NCBI RefSeq assembly: GCF_016859285.1
Contig: NC_053407.1
Coordinates: forward strand, 24,733,857-24,797,856
Direction: 5' to 3'
Length of the DNA stretch: 64,000 bases
Origin: Xiphias gladius
Taxonomy: Eukaryota; Chordata; Actinopteri; Istiophoriformes; Xiphiidae
Positions 59,670 to 64,000 of the stretch are shown here, one piece after another (positions within the stretch are counted from its first letter, which is position 1; the number at the start of each line of letters is the position of its first letter). The position numbers and the translations under genes were made by a program. The notes beneath the pieces are model-generated. The model saw only the letters and a list, made by a program, of their open reading frames with translations, had not been told where the DNA came from and ran no database searches.

Positions 59670-61240
59670 TCACTGCGTCAGGGCCAGGAGGATGTCTTTC
59701 ACCAGCATGGTGCCGATCACCATCTTCTCGCAGTTGACCGTCAGCTGGGCGGCGCCCTCCTCTCTGGTGGCCACGGTGACCAACACCAGGCTGCCGCTGG
59801 TCACCGTCCTGCCGGCGAACCTGTGGGCGGGAGGGACAGGAGGACTGAGGTCAAAGCAGCGAAGGCCGGAAGTAAAGAGGAAGCCACAGAGCAAAGTAGG
59901 GATACACACGATTCAAATTAAAAAAAACGACACGAACAGCAGTCTGGTCAACAATGACCTGACTCTGAGTAATGACCACGGACGTCTTTCAAACTTCCAC
60001 ACACTTGGCACGAGAGCTTCCCTGAATGGGCCCTTCCTCTAACTGTGGTCCCAGCTGCCGAAATCCTGGATTGACTTTTGCATCTCTGCTCCGTACTCAC
60101 GCGTTTGAAACCATTACCCTGACTGGCCTGCTACTGGCACCGAGAATAAACTGAAACGGCTAAATGATTCAGATACACTGCGTTTAAACCGGGGTTCAAA
60201 TCAGCACAAGAGTAACTCTCGGAATCTGAGTGAAGATAAGAAATTTCTAGCCTGCTTCACCGCAGATTCGGTTCAGACAAAATTTAACATGGAGGAAAGA
60301 AAACTGCATCTTCAAATAGAGGCGTGAACACTCTCTTGATTTTGGTCTGTTAAGGTGTTCACTGAAATATTGATTATAATTTGGTCAAATGTTAAAATCA
60401 CACAAATTGGTCACATGGGATCGGTGTGAAATGTAAGACGCAACCACCCCATTTGCAGCAGAACATAAAGAAATGGTCGATTTTTGCCTCTGCGTTTTGC
60501 TGTGTTTGGAACCATTGCAGCGGTTGGCCAGATGGGGGCGCTATAATTGCAAGTCAAAATTTTTTGAAAAGCCACAACTGACAAAGCCACATGAGGCTTC
60601 TTCACAATCCAGCCACGAGGGCGCTACACTAAAAGGCTGGTTCCCATAATTACAAAGACACACACAGTCTCACTTATCTTTGTTGTCATCTAGCCACGCC
60701 GCGCAAAACAAACTGTGTCTCAGAACAAGTTTTTGCAGATCAGGATTTTCTTTACGAGACCAGAGGTGACTAAAAATCATGTTTTTTTTGGGGGTTTTTT
60801 TGTTTGTTTTTTTTAATTTCCAACCCCTTCAAATCTGAAATCTGCTCCAACCGCAGACTGTGTGGCAGTTTGTTGTGTCTGAACTAGACATTAGCCTGAA
60901 ATGTGCAACACGTTCATTCAACATTCTCGGCACAGCTGTTCGTGCTTTGACACAACTTGCCCCCATTTGGCCGGAAAGGCTCCTCCATCCTTTCGGGCAG
61001 GCAGCGAACGCTTGCCGTGGCCTCAGGTAGATTGAAGATCAGCCCCCAACGCAGCTTTGTGTTGGCAGCGTGGCGGCTGATTCCTCTCCTCACCCTCTCA
61101 CCTGCACTCTTTGTCCGAACCGCAGGGGACCCTGCTGAGGCTGGCGGCGGCGGTCACCCGCTGGACGATGGCGTGCTCGTTCCGGCACTTCGCGTCCAGA
61201 GTCAGCCTCTCTGTGATTTCATTCATGCCCATCAGCTGAC
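59670..61240 (-). CDS. ap3b2: AP-3 complex beta subunit, C-terminal end (AP3B2-like; gene continues beyond the window)
   Basis: Large subunit of the AP-3 adaptor, which sorts cargo from endosomes to lysosome-related organelles; beta-3B (AP3B2) is the neuronal form. Two terminal coding exons on the minus strand: 61102-61240 ('[15 protein letters not shown]' to 'VPCGSDKEC') and 59670-59820 ('[13 protein letters not shown]' to '[22 protein letters not shown]' stop at 59670-59672). They join as phase 2 inside an Arg codon. The 'GMNEI' entry and the '[16 protein letters not shown]' end are characteristic of the beta-3 appendage domain. AP3B2 is preferred over AP3B1 because of 'LMGMNEITE' and because IREB2 and WDR61 share human 15q25 with AP3B2. 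Only about 97 residues of a roughly 1,080-residue protein are visible, so the paralogue call is less certain than the family. Confidence 0.85.
59821..61101 (-). other. last intron of ap3b2
   Basis: 1.3-kb phase-2 intron with canonical ends. It contains a T-rich/G-rich low-complexity stretch at about 60780-60820. No gene, RNA or clear repeat was recognised. Confidence 0.75.
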
Positions 61241-63639
61241 CTGCAGGGGGGGGGGGGTGAGCAGAGCTCCGATGTTAGCTGCTGCTTGTCTTCTCCCAGT
61301 AGCCAAAAAAAAAACCAAGCAGTTATTATGAATAACTGTACATAACAGGGTGCTGCTTCTACCGGTGTGGGGACTCAGTACAGTGCGGATTTATCCAAGA
61401 AAGAAAATAAAATCAATCATTTTTCAGGTTTATCTACCAGCTACAAACATATACAGTATTATACTCAGATACTGTATATATGTCCTAAAACTGCAGCGAT
61501 TTCTGCATCACCACGAGCGATTCTTACAGGTCCTCTGTGGGACGGATGTGATGCTTACCACATCCATAAAGTACAAAATGCCCCTTAAATTTAACCTGGA
61601 AATGTACTGATGCCTCCCACAGAACACAGTAGAGGAGCGACTCAGTTTTCCCGCTGAATGCACAGCACGAAAGAGGCAAATGTGCGCGCTTCCCGCCTAG
61701 TTCAATGCCCAATCAATTTCCACTGTGGTACTGTGAGATGGAGAAGTTCTTCCAAAGAGGCATCTTTCTCCCCAGGAACTACTGGAAGTGGATGCCTCCC
61801 AGTAAGCACTGATTTTTGGTGATTTGCAGGTCAGACGACATCAGGACGTCCAGTTGAAAACCTGGCTGAAAAATGAATGTATATTGTGTGTGTCTTTAGG
61901 TTTTGGACTGTTCGGACAGAACAAGCCATCTGAAGACGGCATCTCGGGAATTTAGCCCCGAGTTTTCTGACTTGAATTTGTGCCTTTTGCCTGTGGATTA
62001 CAATAGAAAACGTTTTAAAATAAAACACTTTGATTCTGAACTGGCTGAGAGAGGGAGCAGCGGAAGAGAGATCAAAGTGAGCGAGCGAAGAAAAATAAAA
62101 CATTATTGTCATTATTATCCGACTGTTTCACGGAGGTTATGTCATAAAACAAATAACTAACCATCAGACTCTCAGCAGAATGTCTCTGTGGGGACTCTGG
62201 AGATTTCAGTCTCCATCAGAGCCACGCAACAGTAAATAATGATTTAAAAAAAAAAAAAAAATGCTCAGAAATGACTTTTAATTCCTAGAGTAGTTCCTCT
62301 GGTTCTACAGCTCCCGGGACTTTTTTGGCTGAAAAGGGGCTAAAGCTTTGCCTTAGGGGGGGCCTGAGCCAAAAAGGCTGTGAAACATGGGAATAAACGA
62401 ATGATCAGTTCAATAAAAAACAATCAGCAGATTAATCTCTCATGAAAATAATTGTTAGTTGCAGCCTTACACAGAACTACACCTTTAAATATGGTCATTA
62501 AAACTAAGACGTCTAAAAAAAGCTCTTATATTTATATAACAAGAGTTTATCAAATGTGACCACGTGAAAGGGGGGTCGCTCATAATGAAGAACCTGAATC
62601 CCCTCGGCTCTGCGGAGTTTCAGCTCACTGCTTCAGCTTTTCCGAGCCGCAACTTCAAACTCTCTCCGCTCACATAGCGTCGTTTTTCGGATGTGGCAGG
62701 CAGCTGTTTTCAGTGAACAAGCTTTAAAAAAAAAAAAAAAAAAAAAAAAACCCACCGAGCACTACCTGCTCCCCACCAAACAGCAGACGGACGCGGTCAC
62801 AGACCAGCTGGTGAACACAGTGGAGCATTTAGCAGCTAAAGAGCCTGACGTTTCCCTCAGGAGGTGGTAGAAAAACAAAAACCGAGCTAAGAGCGCGAAT
62901 GCTGGGCTTAGACTCATCAGGTGGCCAGGAAACAGGAATGTCGAATGCTAATGTTGCCATATAAACTTTGGAGGTGGTGATACGTCGGTGTTGTGTTGAC
63001 GGCGTGTTTCCGCTGCCCCCACTGGCCTTAAAAAAAAAAGTCAGTTATTGCAGGTTTAACCGGATACAGCCTGGTTTTAACGTTGATTTCAAGAGGCCTT
63101 TTGACCTGCAAATCACATTTTAAAAAAAAAAAAAATCTGTGCTTACAAAGTCTGAATATACAACAAACCATTCAGACAAAAAAAAAAAAAAAAAAAAATG
63201 CATTGTGACATTGCAATACTTCAGGTTCATTTCAGCAAGTTTGAAAGCTCAGATAACAGAAAGATGAACGATGGTGCAAGTGATCGAGTGCTGCTCTCAG
63301 CCTGATGTTTTGGGGGGGTTTTTTTGTTTTTTTTGAAGAGTGAATCAGGATCAGTGGATGAGCATGTCCAGTCATTCCCGGTGGTAGCAGAGTGTGAGTG
63401 GCCTTTGGAAGATGCACTTCAGCACAGGTGAGTCCGTTCTGCAGCTACAGACCCCGGAGATGCAGTTAGGTGTGAGATTACCAAGGCAGGGGGAGGGGAG
63501 GAGGAGGGGGAGTCAGCAGGAGGCGTTAGGGGAAGGCGGACGAGGGTTAGGAGGGGAGTGGGGGTCTGTGTGAGGCTGGCTAAAAGGCAGGTGGGCACAC
63601 AGACGGCTGGGAAGGACAAATCTCTCAAAGCCAACTTAC
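61241..63639 (-). other. ap3b2 intron upstream of the GMNE exon
   Basis: 2.4-kb phase-1 intron. It holds A-rich runs (about 62243-62260, 62725-62750, 63180-63198) and fragments of a minus-strand family-B repeat (about 61900-61960 and 62395-62468). Just upstream of the acceptor a G run on + (61242-61257) provides the C-rich pyrimidine tract. Confidence 0.6.
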
Positions 63640-63660
63640 CTAGATTCTGTAATAGCTTCT
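63640..63660 (-). other. candidate 21-nt microexon of ap3b2
   Basis: On the minus strand a pyrimidine-rich stretch ('TTCCTCCCTCTTCG...CCCCAATAG') is followed by 21 bases and then a strong GTAAG donor. It would be a phase 1-1 exon coding roughly 'KLLQNL' before the Gly that opens 'GQLMGMNE', so inclusion or skipping would both keep the frame. No family member I remember has these residues. Bases 63661-64000 show no further exon. Confidence 0.35.
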
Positions 63661-64000
63661 CTATTGGGGACAGTACGAAGAGGGAGGAACCGTGAACATG
63701 GCACACGTTTAAAGAGTCACTTTGGATTTGTTAGAGCTCAAAACTCGCTCAGTGTTAGTCAGGATGGAAAATGAACACCAGACACCAGAAACATGATGGT
63801 AGCTATTGTCTGCAGGTGCTCTAGCAAACAGTTTGGTCACACTGTACTGAAAAATACCATGCGGTTTCATTTCGGCGTATTTAAAGTCCAATTACAGGTG
63901 TTGCATTTATTTCAACCTAAGTGAAAAGACCTTTGCACTTCACATAAAATGTGTCTACAGCTTATATCATATGGACAAAATCTTCAAATAGATGCTGATG

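Noticed and set aside
59610-60042. + strand open frames over the last ap3b2 exon
   Set aside because: Antisense shadows; the minus strand encodes the conserved AP-3 beta C-terminus.

Overview
The window is vertebrate nuclear DNA, almost certainly from a ray-finned (teleost, probably percomorph-type) fish. Evidence for this: intron-rich genes with canonical GT/AG junctions, long AT-rich introns full of CA/GT microsatellites and poly-A/T runs, and many copies of repeat families I recognise from fish genomes. These include 'GGTGGAAGAAGTA...' TIR elements, 'GATTAATCTGC...' elements, a tRNA-derived SINE and an endonuclease-type LINE. There is no prokaryotic-style operon, CRISPR array or phage. The species cannot be named from sequence alone.

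Six protein-coding genes are supported, read left to right. (1) The 3' end of wdr61/ski8 (+, 227-1201). (2) slc25a44 (-, CDS 3947-6295), with a CpG-rich candidate promoter near 8.0-8.95 kb. (3) ireb2/IRP2 (+, 22 coding exons, 12620-24386). (4) snx1 (-, 15 coding exons, 31671-43893). (5) A short SV2-family MFS transporter (+, 13 coding exons, 44376-54456), head-to-head with snx1 across about 480 bp. (6) The 3' end of an AP-3 beta subunit, best matched by ap3b2 (-, 59670-61240, continuing beyond the right edge). For the four complete genes I joined the exons and checked that phases stay open from ATG to stop: slc25a44 317 aa, ireb2 973 aa, snx1 792 aa, SV2-like 546 aa.

Layout: wdr61 and slc25a44 converge. 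slc25a44 and ireb2 diverge across about 3.7 kb that is crowded with nested transposable elements. ireb2 and snx1 converge across 7.3 kb of 3' UTR and repeats. snx1 and the SV2-like gene share a bidirectional, microsatellite-rich 5' interval. The SV2-like gene and ap3b2 converge across 5.2 kb. WDR61, IREB2, AP3B2 and SNX1 all lie on human 15q, so the block looks like an ancestral 15q-type linkage group; slc25a44 (human 1q) is the exception. The genes do not form one pathway. Three relate to membrane trafficking (snx1 in endosomal sorting, ap3b2 in AP-3 vesicles, the SV2-like transporter probably on vesicles), and the others cover iron sensing, mitochondrial branched-chain amino-acid import and RNA/transcription scaffolding.

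Most notable points: the unusually short SV2-family transporter with no large luminal domain; a strongly enlarged acidic N-terminus in snx1; a snx1 splice acceptor whose upstream tract is a 72-nt (GT)n repeat; a candidate 21-nt frame-preserving microexon in ap3b2; four perfect short hairpins in introns that look like template-switch scars; and a LINE relic with an internal deletion inside a TIR element. No clearly undescribed biological system is evident.
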